From contig CAYMNU010000049.1 in NCBI GenBank assembly GCA_964391885.1, positions 1 to 13,445 of the forward strand: 13,445 bases of DNA, in the 5' to 3' direction. The DNA comes from CAYMNU01 sp964391885 (GTDB lineage: Archaea; Altiarchaeota; Altiarchaeia; JAFGQM01). Shown here piece by piece: positions 1-6,533 of this stretch (positions within the stretch are counted from its first letter, which is position 1; each line of letters opens with the position of its first letter). The notes beneath the pieces were generated by a model. That model made no database searches, was not told the origin of the DNA, and worked only from the letters and a program-made list of their open reading frames with translations. The position numbers were made by a program, and so were the translations under genes.

Positions 1-351
1 GATTATTCGGCTTGTATCCTGCTCCACCTGAGTGGTGTGCTGCATCAGCCGCCTCTCGGCGTCCTTCCTAATCTCTTCTATCTGCCGCTTGCCCTCTGCG
101 CGCATCTCAGAGGATGTATGTCTCAGGTGTGCATAGAGGTGATGGAATTCCGCATGGTCTTCCTGTCCCTTTTTAGATTTTATGGCCTTCTTCAAAGAAG
201 CGCCGATTCCCGATTTCTTAATGGGTTTTGAAGGGACTTTCATCCGGGCTTTCTTAGGCCCCTTGCTTGGCGGTTTTCCAGGAGGCCTTGCAGGCGCCTT
301 CTTGGTGCTCGCCCGTTTGGGCTTGCCCCTTCGGTCATAAGGGATGGTCAT
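1..351 (-). CDS. Lys/Pro-rich protein of unknown function, C-terminus cut off by the window edge
   Basis: Reading the minus strand from the ATG at 351 gives 117 codons with no stop, so the gene continues past base 1. Residues 1 to about 60 are very basic and rich in Lys, Pro, Arg and Gly (for example GKPKRASTKKAPARPPGKPP), as in a disordered nucleic-acid- or ribosome-associated tail. From about residue 63 the sequence becomes charged and helical, with runs such as RAEGKRQIEEIRKDAERRL, which suggests the start of a coiled coil. No family is recognised. The ATG at 351 is chosen because the upstream ATG at 356 is followed at once by a stop, and a TTTTAAGC box lies about 25-30 bp upstream, consistent with a leaderless transcript. 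The absence of any stop over 117 codons and the promoter support a real gene; its function is unknown. Confidence 0.7.
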   Translation of the reverse strand, partial: MTIPYDRRGKPKRASTKKAPARPPGKPPSKGPKKARMKVPSKPIKKSGIGASLKKAIKSKKGQEDHAEFHHLYAHLRHTSSEMRAEGKRQIEEIRKDAERRLMQHTTQVEQDTSRII

Positions 352-375
352 TACATTAATTTAAGGGCGCTGTGC

Positions 376-383
376 TTAAAACC
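376..383 (-). promoter_or_regulatory. TATA-like box for the left-edge minus-strand gene
   Basis: On the minus strand TTTTAAGC is centred about 28 bp before the ATG at 351. That is the usual archaeal spacing from TATA box to transcription start, so the transcript would begin at or just before the start codon. No SD motif is present, which fits a leaderless mRNA. Confidence 0.45.
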
Positions 384-436
384 TTTCAGGACGCACTGTG
401 AAAGCTTCTCTGGGCCTAACACACTACAGAGGCTAA

Positions 437-608
437 CTAATCATACCTCGCAGGCGACTTCTCCAGCTCGTCGAAGAGGCGCCAAAGGGCGGCAAGCTCC
501 CTCTCCTCGGCTTCTCTAATCGCTCTCTCAAATTTTTCAGGCATCCTTCCAAGATTTTTCATCTTCTCGGACCTGGCGGCATAATCCTCGAAGGCTTCCA
601 CGGCCCTG
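437..608. repeat. Left copy of a direct repeat flanking the giant gene
   Basis: Bases 437-608 match 5140-5314 in the same orientation, at about 88% identity by hand count over the ungapped 166 bases (443-608 against 5149-5314). There is one 3-bp length difference next to the stop codon. The two copies lie 4,706 bp apart and bracket the gene at 682-5085 almost exactly. Confidence 0.85.
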
Positions 609-616
609 TACTGCAC
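437..616 (-). pseudogene. 5'-truncated copy of the small helical gene at 5140-5406
   Basis: The minus strand encodes the last 55 or so residues of the 88-residue protein at 5140-5406, from RAVEAFEDYAARSEKM to the stop at 437-439. The first third of the gene is absent: similarity ends abruptly at base 608, which aligns with 5314. An in-frame TGA lies further upstream. The remaining frame is open, and a GTG at 616-614 could start a 59-residue product, but no SD motif precedes it. Over 166 aligned bases there are 20 differences, 11 at third codon positions. Amino-acid changes are mostly Lys/Arg, Ser/Thr and Ala/Val swaps. It may therefore be a relic of a once-functional paralogue or a shortened gene still in use; loss of the N-terminus and of a clear start favours a relic. 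Confidence 0.7.
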
Positions 617-651
617 AAAAATTCTAGCAGGTTGATTACATATAGTTCATT

Positions 652-659
652 TTTATAAA
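652..659 (+). promoter_or_regulatory. TATA box of the giant surface-protein gene
   Basis: TTTATAAA is centred about 26 bp before the ATG at 682, which predicts transcription starting at the start codon (leaderless). No SD motif is seen before the ATG. The promoter lies in the 73-bp gap between the end of the left repeat (608) and the gene, so it belongs to the same inserted or rearranged unit as the gene. Confidence 0.6.
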
Positions 660-681
660 ACCCCCCATTAGTTAAGTCTAA

Positions 682-3600
682 ATGGATGAAGCAACCAAAG
701 TAAAAGTCACAGAGGCCATACAACAGGCTAGAGCTGCCGGCAAGAGTGACAAAGAGATCAGGGATTTCATGGCAAAGGCCGGCTATGGCGCGGACGAGAT
801 AAGTCAGATATTCGACTTTCCGGGAAGTCAGGCAGCATCGCCGGGCTCGCTCGAGGGGGCCTTCAGCACAGGGCAGGCAGCCCCGCAACCCGCCCGGGGG
901 ACTTCTTCCCTTCTAGGGGAGTCAATCCCCGTCTTTACACCTTCCCCCCAAGCATCTGCTCCGGCGCCCGCAGCCGAAGCCCCAGGCATCACCCAATCAG
1001 TTCCAAGAACTAAAGGCGGTTGTGGGTTCTGCATAAAATGTGGAAAGCCACTGACTAAAGATAGTACATTTTGCCCCGCTTGCGGTTATAGGAAAGATAG
1101 CTGCTCACCAAATACACAGGGCTTGTCCCGACAGCTAATAATGACACAAAAAAAGAACAAGTCGAAGAAAATTATACTCGCAGCCATAGTTTCGATTACT
1201 ATCTTGCTGGCTGTTTTGAGCGGCTATTATCTACTCGGTCAGGCAATATCGCCGGACGACTCATATAAGGTTTATGGGGGCATATATGACCAGTCAAATA
1301 GGGCATTGTCCGATGTTTCAGTTAGCTTGGGGCATGCCATTACTACAAGCGATAGCTCAGGGAACTTTTGGATAGGCGTACCCCCCTCTAGGTCGGTTAT
1401 GACATTTGAGAAAAATGGGTATGTGCCCATACATAAAATAGTCCCGGGAAACCTTAGCGGAGATGTTTATTATAAAGTCTTTTTGCCGGAACTCGAGCCC
1501 GCTGAGATAATAAGCCAGAAGAGCTCCGGGAGGGCAAAGACTAGGGACGTCGAGCTCTCCTTTGGCAAGGAAAGCTTTACTGCGAAACTGGGTAACGAAA
1601 CCCCGGAACATGTTTCTATCTCTCTCACCTATTTTGATCCTACTGAAGAAAGGGATTTAGACTCGTTCCCCGGGGAGTTCCAAGGTATAATTAATGGGGA
1701 AGTAAAGGATATAGAAAGCTTCGGCTTTGCAAAGGTCGTAGTGCAAGACCAATGGGGCAAGGATTTGGATCTTGCAGAGGGCAAGACTGCAAAACTCAAG
1801 ATGAGGATACCTGGTGATGGTGCAAGTGCACCGGATGAAATGCCACTCTGGTATTTTGATGAGCAATTGGGTTACTGGACTTATAAGACTATTGCCAAGA
1901 AGACCGGCAGCTCTTACAGTGGCTACTATTATGAGGGGGAAATAGACACAGTCGCTTCCTGGTGGAACTGCGATCGAGTTTTTGAGAGGAGCTGGTTTGA
2001 GCTAATCATGGATTCACTATTCAACGAGGATTTTACGAACAGCAAATGGAGGCTCCTTTGGGATTTTGCAGGCATACTCTATGAGCCTATTGATTGGGCA
2101 CATAATATTTGGACCCTTTTAAACCCTCATACATCAACCACCGAGAAGGTAATTGCAGCAATTGCTTTCTTGCCCTTCATTACCCAGTCGATGTTGAAGG
2201 GGCCGTTGAACTATTTGGATGAGGTGCTGACCACCAAACCGACCCTTCTTAGGTTATTTGAACGTCTTGGTGACGCGGGCGCAGCAATTGAAAAGTCATC
2301 GGGTGGTCGTGTTTTTGGAGGCAAAGCATTCTTGCAGCCGACTTGGAGAAGTGGGGTGTTTGAGGCCCATCTTTTGCCCTCTACAAACCACCGGAAGTAC
2401 ATAAAGGCTATGAACGAACTTATAGGCACATTTGATAATGCAGCCGGCGTCAAGGTTGTTGGAAGGACTGCGTCCGATGGGGCCGGCGCGTTCTTTAACA
2501 AGGTTGCTCGACGCTTAGGCAAAGATGTCTCTACGAGCACGTTCAAGCCCACATTGGCAAACAGGATGTCATACGGTCTTGGAGAACTGGTTGGCGCTTA
2601 TCCGGCACGGGGCCAGTTTACAGAGTATGTAATTAACATAGGCGCTTCAAGCAGGATAACTTTTAGTTCGGTTGCAGGGCGATTAAGATATCAAATCAAC
2701 AAGATTATTGCCGGCCAGGTCTACACCTATTCTGTATTGGGTAAAACACTTTATCACTGGGGCCACGAGTTGCATGAGGATGTAGCAGAAAGTCCGAGCG
2801 GCGGTGCAATTGTAAGTGAGATTAACCCTTCAGGAGTATTTGATTATACCTATTTCACAGAGGAAGGGGGCCAATCATATTATGCAGAGCTAATAGATCT
2901 AAGTCAGTATGCGGACTTCACAATGGAAACCGAAGATACCGAATACTATTTTGAGTTCGGTCTATTGAAGAGGGCTACTGAACATGGCTCCGTGACTGAA
3001 TACGAACATGACTCAAACGGCTATGTCACTAAGGAGATAAGCAAGGACTCTATTGTAGAGTACTCGTATTCACAAAACTACGCAAGCATCTCAAGGACAA
3101 TTCGTGACAAAGGCGGTGCCGTTATTGAACAAGGGGTCTTAGAAATAGAGGGCAATAAGGCGAAGATAAGTTCTCCAGTCACTGGCGAATTCATGGAAAT
3201 CACATATGATGGGGACATGAATGTAGAGCGGCTAGTGATGGTAGGTGAAATTGAGACCCTAGATTATAATCTTAAGCCCTATTCTCCAAAAGTAACGGTA
3301 ACGCCGCGGGGCTCAGATTATGATGACATGAAGATAACTTATTATGAGGGTCATAATTACCTTACGCGGACAGTAATTGTAAGCAAGGGTGATGTAGAAT
3401 ACAAACTAGTCTCGAAGGAAGTTTATAGGAACGATGGAGAGGTGGAATCCGTAGAAAAAGACTATTACGAGGATTATGGTTCTGGTTTCCAACAGATGTA
3501 TAAAGAGAAAATTGAGCTCACCTACGATGGAGATTCAAAAAGGTTCCAAGACGGCAGCCTCATACCTCGCAGGATAAGCACCTACTACAAGTATTTTGAG

Positions 3601-5085
3601 ACTGGTAACGAGAGTAGGTTTGAGCTAGATATGTCATTACTCCCCGACGGCTATCCTGAGCTACCTCCCAATGAGGTCATAGGAAATGACTATGCAAAGA
3701 TAATGACTGATGAGAACGGGGACATAACACAGGTTTACTTGTCCCGGGATGCATTGGAAGCCCTAGGCATTGAAAACCCACCGGAAGCCATAATGTTGAA
3801 TTATGATAATAATGGAATCCCCGAATCCATTATTCTTTCAGACGGTAGCCGTTTTGTTCTTAGTTTCGACGTTAATGGTGATGTAATTGCTGTCGATGTC
3901 CAACAGACGGCAGGCGTCGAAGATGGCATTTCACCATTCCTGTCAAACTTTGGTCTCGAGAAAACATTATTCACTGCACGAATAGATGGCGATGATTATA
4001 ATTTTAAGCAGGAAAAACTGTTTAATCCGGCTAGAGATACCCGAGTGAAGCTTATGGGGAGGGGTAACTCAAGTTCATATATAAGCATAAAGTTAGGTGA
4101 CGCTACAATTTTTAGGACTCATAAGACCAGTACGCAATTTGGTGAAACCCAGGCGGTTAATGTCGGCCCGATACCTCTTGCAGGCGCTAGAGTAGCAATT
4201 AACCTGGATTCGAAATATCAGCAGGCCGTCTCCGGCTTCTTATCATATGAATCCAATGACGGTCAGCTTATAAGCAATATGCCAATTGTAATAAACCCGG
4301 GCAGTACTCAAACATTCAACATGCCGATACCTGCAGAAAACTGGGGAATTATGAGATTCAGAACCTTCGATTTTATAACCTCTGGGGTATCGATTGCACC
4401 AGTTCCCAGGTTGACTATGGCCGACGTCAATTTGGATGTGCCCATAGATTGTAGCCTTGAAAGAACTATAATGATAGCATTTGATAACTCTGGAAGCATG
4501 AGCAGTGCAAGCGATGCTGACTCAGATATCACCAAGAAAGACCTCCAAACAAGGGTACTTAAAGACCTCTTGGCTGGGTTTGGGGGCAACACCAAATTCG
4601 CCCTCATGGCTCTTGATAGCTGCCCCTATATAGCAGTTCTCGATGAAGTCAAAAAAGAGATTGTATGGGAAAGGACTTGTATAGATGATATCGATGGCCT
4701 TATGGGAAAGCGATTTTTATTCACATCAAATGATAGGGATATCATATTTAATGCATTGGATGGCCGAATAGGAGGGGGTGGAAGTAATATAGACCACCCT
4801 ATTTTCTTTTCCCTGGAACTCCTAAAGAAATCTATTTCGCCGACAAAGAGAATAATTGCGCTTACAGACGGCGAAGCATCCTTTGATTTCAAGAGATACA
4901 ATGAGAGTGTAGTGCCCAACATAGAAATAAGTACGGTGGGCATCTTTAGCAGAGGGAAGAGCGATGAGAGTTCTGAATTAAAGCTTCTAAGAAATGTCGC
5001 CGAGATAGGTGGCGGAGAGTTTTATCATGTATTTAACTACAAACAGTTTTATTCTGCGATAGAAACCTCGGCCAAGGCGTGTTAA
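682..5085 (+). CDS. Giant membrane-anchored multidomain surface protein with zinc ribbon, YD-like repeats and C-terminal VWA domain
   Basis: This encodes 1,467 residues. Residues 1-45 form a small charged helical domain, followed by a Pro/Ala/Ser linker (about 46-110). A zinc ribbon follows with CxxC pairs C117/C120 and C131/C134. A Lys-rich stretch (157-163) precedes one membrane helix (about 163-185), so the N-terminus should be cytosolic and about 1,280 residues should lie outside. The outer part has a carboxypeptidase-regulatory-like beta domain (about 195-270) and a beta domain holding PLWYFDE (388-394), a motif I associate with ZU5-like surface modules. Then come a helical region (about 430-700) and YD/Rhs-like repeats (about 720-1070, for example YEHDSNGYV and YDNNGIPESI). 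A VWA domain spans about 1258-1460, with MIDAS residues DNSGS (D1268, S1270, S1272), S1368 and TDGE (D1396). A role in metal-dependent adhesion or cell contact is inferred. No sortase-type signal was seen. GC drops after about base 1130. Confidence 0.85.
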   Translation: MDEATKVKVTEAIQQARAAGKSDKEIRDFMAKAGYGADEISQIFDFPGSQAASPGSLEGAFSTGQAAPQPARGTSSLLGESIPVFTPSPQASAPAPAAEAPGITQSVPRTKGGCGFCIKCGKPLTKDSTFCPACGYRKDSCSPNTQGLSRQLIMTQKKNKSKKIILAAIVSITILLAVLSGYYLLGQAISPDDSYKVYGGIYDQSNRALSDVSVSLGHAITTSDSSGNFWIGVPPSRSVMTFEKNGYVPIHKIVPGNLSGDVYYKVFLPELEPAEIISQKSSGRAKTRDVELSFGKESFTAKLGNETPEHVSISLTYFDPTEERDLDSFPGEFQGIINGEVKDIESFGFAKVVVQDQWGKDLDLAEGKTAKLKMRIPGDGASAPDEMPLWYFDEQLGYWTYKTIAKKTGSSYSGYYYEGEIDTVASWWNCDRVFERSWFELIMDSLFNEDFTNSKWRLLWDFAGILYEPIDWAHNIWTLLNPHTSTTEKVIAAIAFLPFITQSMLKGPLNYLDEVLTTKPTLLRLFERLGDAGAAIEKSSGGRVFGGKAFLQPTWRSGVFEAHLLPSTNHRKYIKAMNELIGTFDNAAGVKVVGRTASDGAGAFFNKVARRLGKDVSTSTFKPTLANRMSYGLGELVGAYPARGQFTEYVINIGASSRITFSSVAGRLRYQINKIIAGQVYTYSVLGKTLYHWGHELHEDVAESPSGGAIVSEINPSGVFDYTYFTEEGGQSYYAELIDLSQYADFTMETEDTEYYFEFGLLKRATEHGSVTEYEHDSNGYVTKEISKDSIVEYSYSQNYASISRTIRDKGGAVIEQGVLEIEGNKAKISSPVTGEFMEITYDGDMNVERLVMVGEIETLDYNLKPYSPKVTVTPRGSDYDDMKITYYEGHNYLTRTVIVSKGDVEYKLVSKEVYRNDGEVESVEKDYYEDYGSGFQQMYKEKIELTYDGDSKRFQDGSLIPRRISTYYKYFETGNESRFELDMSLLPDGYPELPPNEVIGNDYAKIMTDENGDITQVYLSRDALEALGIENPPEAIMLNYDNNGIPESIILSDGSRFVLSFDVNGDVIAVDVQQTAGVEDGISPFLSNFGLEKTLFTARIDGDDYNFKQEKLFNPARDTRVKLMGRGNSSSYISIKLGDATIFRTHKTSTQFGETQAVNVGPIPLAGARVAINLDSKYQQAVSGFLSYESNDGQLISNMPIVINPGSTQTFNMPIPAENWGIMRFRTFDFITSGVSIAPVPRLTMADVNLDVPIDCSLERTIMIAFDNSGSMSSASDADSDITKKDLQTRVLKDLLAGFGGNTKFALMALDSCPYIAVLDEVKKEIVWERTCIDDIDGLMGKRFLFTSNDRDIIFNALDGRIGGGGSNIDHPIFFSLELLKKSISPTKRIIALTDGEASFDFKRYNESVVPNIEISTVGIFSRGKSDESSELKLLRNVAEIGGGEFYHVFNYKQFYSAIETSAKAC

Positions 5086-5139
5086 TAAATATGGATTTTT
5101 ACTCCAAAGTTCACCATACGTAAAAAGGCGATATCGGGC

Positions 5140-5314
5140 CTACTCGCGATACCTCACAGGAGTCTTCTCCAGCTCGTCGAAGAGGCGCCAAAGGGCGGCA
5201 AGCTCCTTCTCCTCAGCCTCCCTGATCGCCTTCTCAAACCTTTCCGGCATCTTTCCGAGCCCCCTCATCTTCTCGGACCTGGCGGCATAATCCTCGAAGG
5301 CTTCCACGGCCCTG
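5140..5314. repeat. Right copy of the direct repeat flanking the giant gene
   Basis: This is the 3' two thirds of the small gene at 5140-5406 and matches 437-608 in direct orientation. The copies diverge abruptly at 5314/608, inside the coding sequence, which marks a breakpoint. Beyond it the right copy continues with the rest of its gene, while the left copy runs into the giant gene's promoter region. Confidence 0.85.
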
Positions 5315-5406
5315 CCGAGCATGACATAGTTGTCGCCTACCCTTCTTATGGTCTTCCCGACGGCCTCGAGACGCTCTTGGGCCGTCTTTTCCAGGCGATT
5401 GTCCAT
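5140..5406 (-). CDS. Small charged helical protein of unknown function (88 residues)
   Basis: The product is predicted to be almost entirely helical and highly charged (for example EKMRGLGKMPERFEKAIREA and ELAALWRLFDELEK), without membrane segments, cysteines or a recognised motif. The start is the ATG at 5406-5404, because a near-perfect SD motif (AAGGAGGTGG, 5412-5421) lies at the right distance. The GTG at 5415 overlaps that motif and is unlikely. The gene is divergent from the winged-helix regulator at 5522 and shares a 115-bp control region with it. It converges on the giant gene, with 54 bp between them. Its last two thirds are duplicated at 437-608. A small DNA- or protein-binding partner of the neighbouring regulator is possible but unproven. 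Confidence 0.75.
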   Translation of the reverse strand: MDNRLEKTAQERLEAVGKTIRRVGDNYVMLGRAVEAFEDYAARSEKMRGLGKMPERFEKAIREAEEKELAALWRLFDELEKTPVRYRE

Positions 5407-5411
5407 TTTTG

Positions 5412-5421
5412 CCACCTCCTT
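5412..5421 (-). promoter_or_regulatory. Strong Shine-Dalgarno site fixing the start of the small helical gene
   Basis: On the minus strand AAGGAGGTGG stands about 6-8 nt before the ATG at 5406. This is the strongest SD match seen in the window and decides in favour of that ATG over the GTG that overlaps it. Confidence 0.7.
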
Positions 5422-5457
5422 GATTAGTATCTCTATGCGACAATAAAAAGCGAGGAC

Positions 5458-5481
5458 GTAGTAGGTGGTATCACCTACTAC
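5458..5481. promoter_or_regulatory. Perfect 10-bp dyad, probable operator in the divergent control region
   Basis: The arms GTAGTAGGTG (5458-5467) and CACCTACTAC (5472-5481) are exact inverted complements separated by GTAT. The dyad sits directly upstream of the TATA-like box of the regulator gene and upstream of the divergent small gene. That is where an archaeal activator or repressor would act. Binding by the adjacent winged-helix protein is an inference. Confidence 0.55.
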
Positions 5482-5491
5482 ATTTATATTC

Positions 5492-5499
5492 TTTTATAT
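5492..5499 (+). promoter_or_regulatory. TATA box of the winged-helix regulator gene
   Basis: TTTTATAT is centred about 26 bp upstream of the ATG at 5522, implying a leaderless transcript. The box lies between the dyad (5458-5481) and the tandem 11-bp repeats (5500-5521), so either element could control access to it. Confidence 0.5.
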
Positions 5500-5521
5500 G
5501 ATATCTAATCGATATCTAATC
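5500..5521. repeat. Two tandem perfect 11-bp repeats abutting the regulator's start codon
   Basis: GATATCTAATC occurs twice without a gap (5500-5510 and 5511-5521), and the ATG follows directly at 5522. Each unit contains the palindrome GATATC. With the TATA box just upstream, the repeats cover the predicted transcription start, a typical place for a repressor site. Confidence 0.6.
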
Positions 5522-6499
5522 ATGGACAAATCCCTTGCGGACAGCCTTAAGCTCACATCCCAGCAGGCCCGGATAATGGAAGCGATAGCAAGGCTCTTGG
5601 AAACCAGCCGCGCACGCCCCAATGACATCCTCGCCAAGGAGTCCGAGATAAGCGGAAAGGCCCCCATAGGCAAGTCCAATTTTTTCAAACAGCTCGCCCG
5701 ACTGAGGAAAGCGGGCTATGTGAAAAGGCTTCCGGACTCGTCTTACCTTCTCAACTACGCGAGGATGCGCGAGAGCCTGGAGGCTGCCAAGGAGAAACAC
5801 ATCACAAGGGCAGAGTCCCTCGCAGGCGCGATATCCATTGCGGAGGACTACATACGCTCGCGCCTGTCGCCGAGAGAGCTAAAAGTCGGTTTCCTGCCCG
5901 CTGATGCATGGCAGGACCGCTTCGCGGACTTGGTATCAGGCTCGCAGAGGTGCTATATAACAGGAATCTTCCCGAAGATAATCTACGGCCATTCGCCCCT
6001 CTTCACTGAAAGCGAGAGCGGAAGAAAGTACGCCTCGAAGCTTTGGGATCTTTGCATAAGGAAAAAGAGGCTTGAAATAACATACCTGACCCGCCTTGAC
6101 GTTTCATATCTCTTCAGGCTTCTGAGGCTTTCAGGAGTGGGCAAGAGGGAGGCCTGCAGCGAGATACTCAAGCTTCTCGACCATCTTGAGCTGCTCCTTA
6201 AGGGAAAGCGCCTGAAGGCATACTATGCGCCCTCCCCATACGGCATAGACATGGGGATCCCTGATGCCGACGAGTCCAAATGCGCATTCCTTTTCTTCAG
6301 GGGGCCTGATAAAGAGGAGCTGGGCTCGGTGCACATAGACTCTGCGCAGCTTGCAGTGCAGTTCAAAGGCCTATTCGAGAGCGAGTGCTCAAAGGCAACC
6401 GACCTCGCCAGCCCTGCAGGAAAAAGGATAATCGAGATGAGGAAGCAGCAGGTGCTCGCCATACAGAAAAAGGCGATGCACGCCACTCACAAGTCCTGA
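5522..6499 (+). CDS. Winged-helix transcriptional regulator, TrmB-like with a PLD-like effector domain
   Basis: The product has 325 residues from the ATG at 5522. Residues about 12-80 look like a winged helix: SQQARIMEAIARLLE, then a recognition region around GKSNFFKQLARLRKAGYVKR and a short wing. Residues about 85-115 form a helical linker. Residues about 120-290 are alpha/beta and resemble the sugar-sensing, phospholipase-D-like half of archaeal TrmB-type regulators, ending in GSVHIDSAQLAVQFKGLFES. Upstream in-frame starts (GTG 5465, ATG 5498) are rejected because they lie in the operator and TATA region. The tandem repeats and dyad just upstream suggest autoregulation. The stop is 34 bp before the isomerase gene, so control of the AMP-salvage genes is plausible. 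The TrmB assignment rests on overall layout and is moderate; a generic wHTH regulator is the alternative. Confidence 0.65.
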   Translation: MDKSLADSLKLTSQQARIMEAIARLLETSRARPNDILAKESEISGKAPIGKSNFFKQLARLRKAGYVKRLPDSSYLLNYARMRESLEAAKEKHITRAESLAGAISIAEDYIRSRLSPRELKVGFLPADAWQDRFADLVSGSQRCYITGIFPKIIYGHSPLFTESESGRKYASKLWDLCIRKKRLEITYLTRLDVSYLFRLLRLSGVGKREACSEILKLLDHLELLLKGKRLKAYYAPSPYGIDMGIPDADESKCAFLFFRGPDKEELGSVHIDSAQLAVQFKGLFESECSKATDLASPAGKRIIEMRKQQVLAIQKKAMHATHKS

Positions 6500-6504
6500 A
6501 AGCA

Positions 6505-6514
6505 TTTATTAAAA
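6505..6514 (+). promoter_or_regulatory. TATA-like box for the isomerase gene
   Basis: TTTATTAAAA is centred about 25 bp before the GTG at 6534. It suggests that the isomerase operon has its own leaderless start, besides any read-through from the regulator gene ending at 6499. It is also the main argument for choosing GTG 6534 over the in-frame ATG at 6570. Confidence 0.5.
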
Positions 6515-6533
6515 GCGCTGGGATAAATAATAT

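Noticed and set aside
382..403. Small inverted repeat CTTTCA...TGAAAG in the left intergenic region
   Set aside because: Six-bp arms with a 10-bp loop and no T-tract or promoter relation; this is expected by chance.
437..5314. The flanking repeats as ends of an insertion sequence or transposon
   Set aside because: The repeats are coding sequence of a small gene, are direct rather than inverted, and no transposase or integrase lies between them.
5465..5521. Upstream GTG/ATG starts for the winged-helix regulator
   Set aside because: These codons lie in the dyad, TATA box and tandem repeats, and the extra residues (MVSPTTFIFFY...) look like translated promoter.
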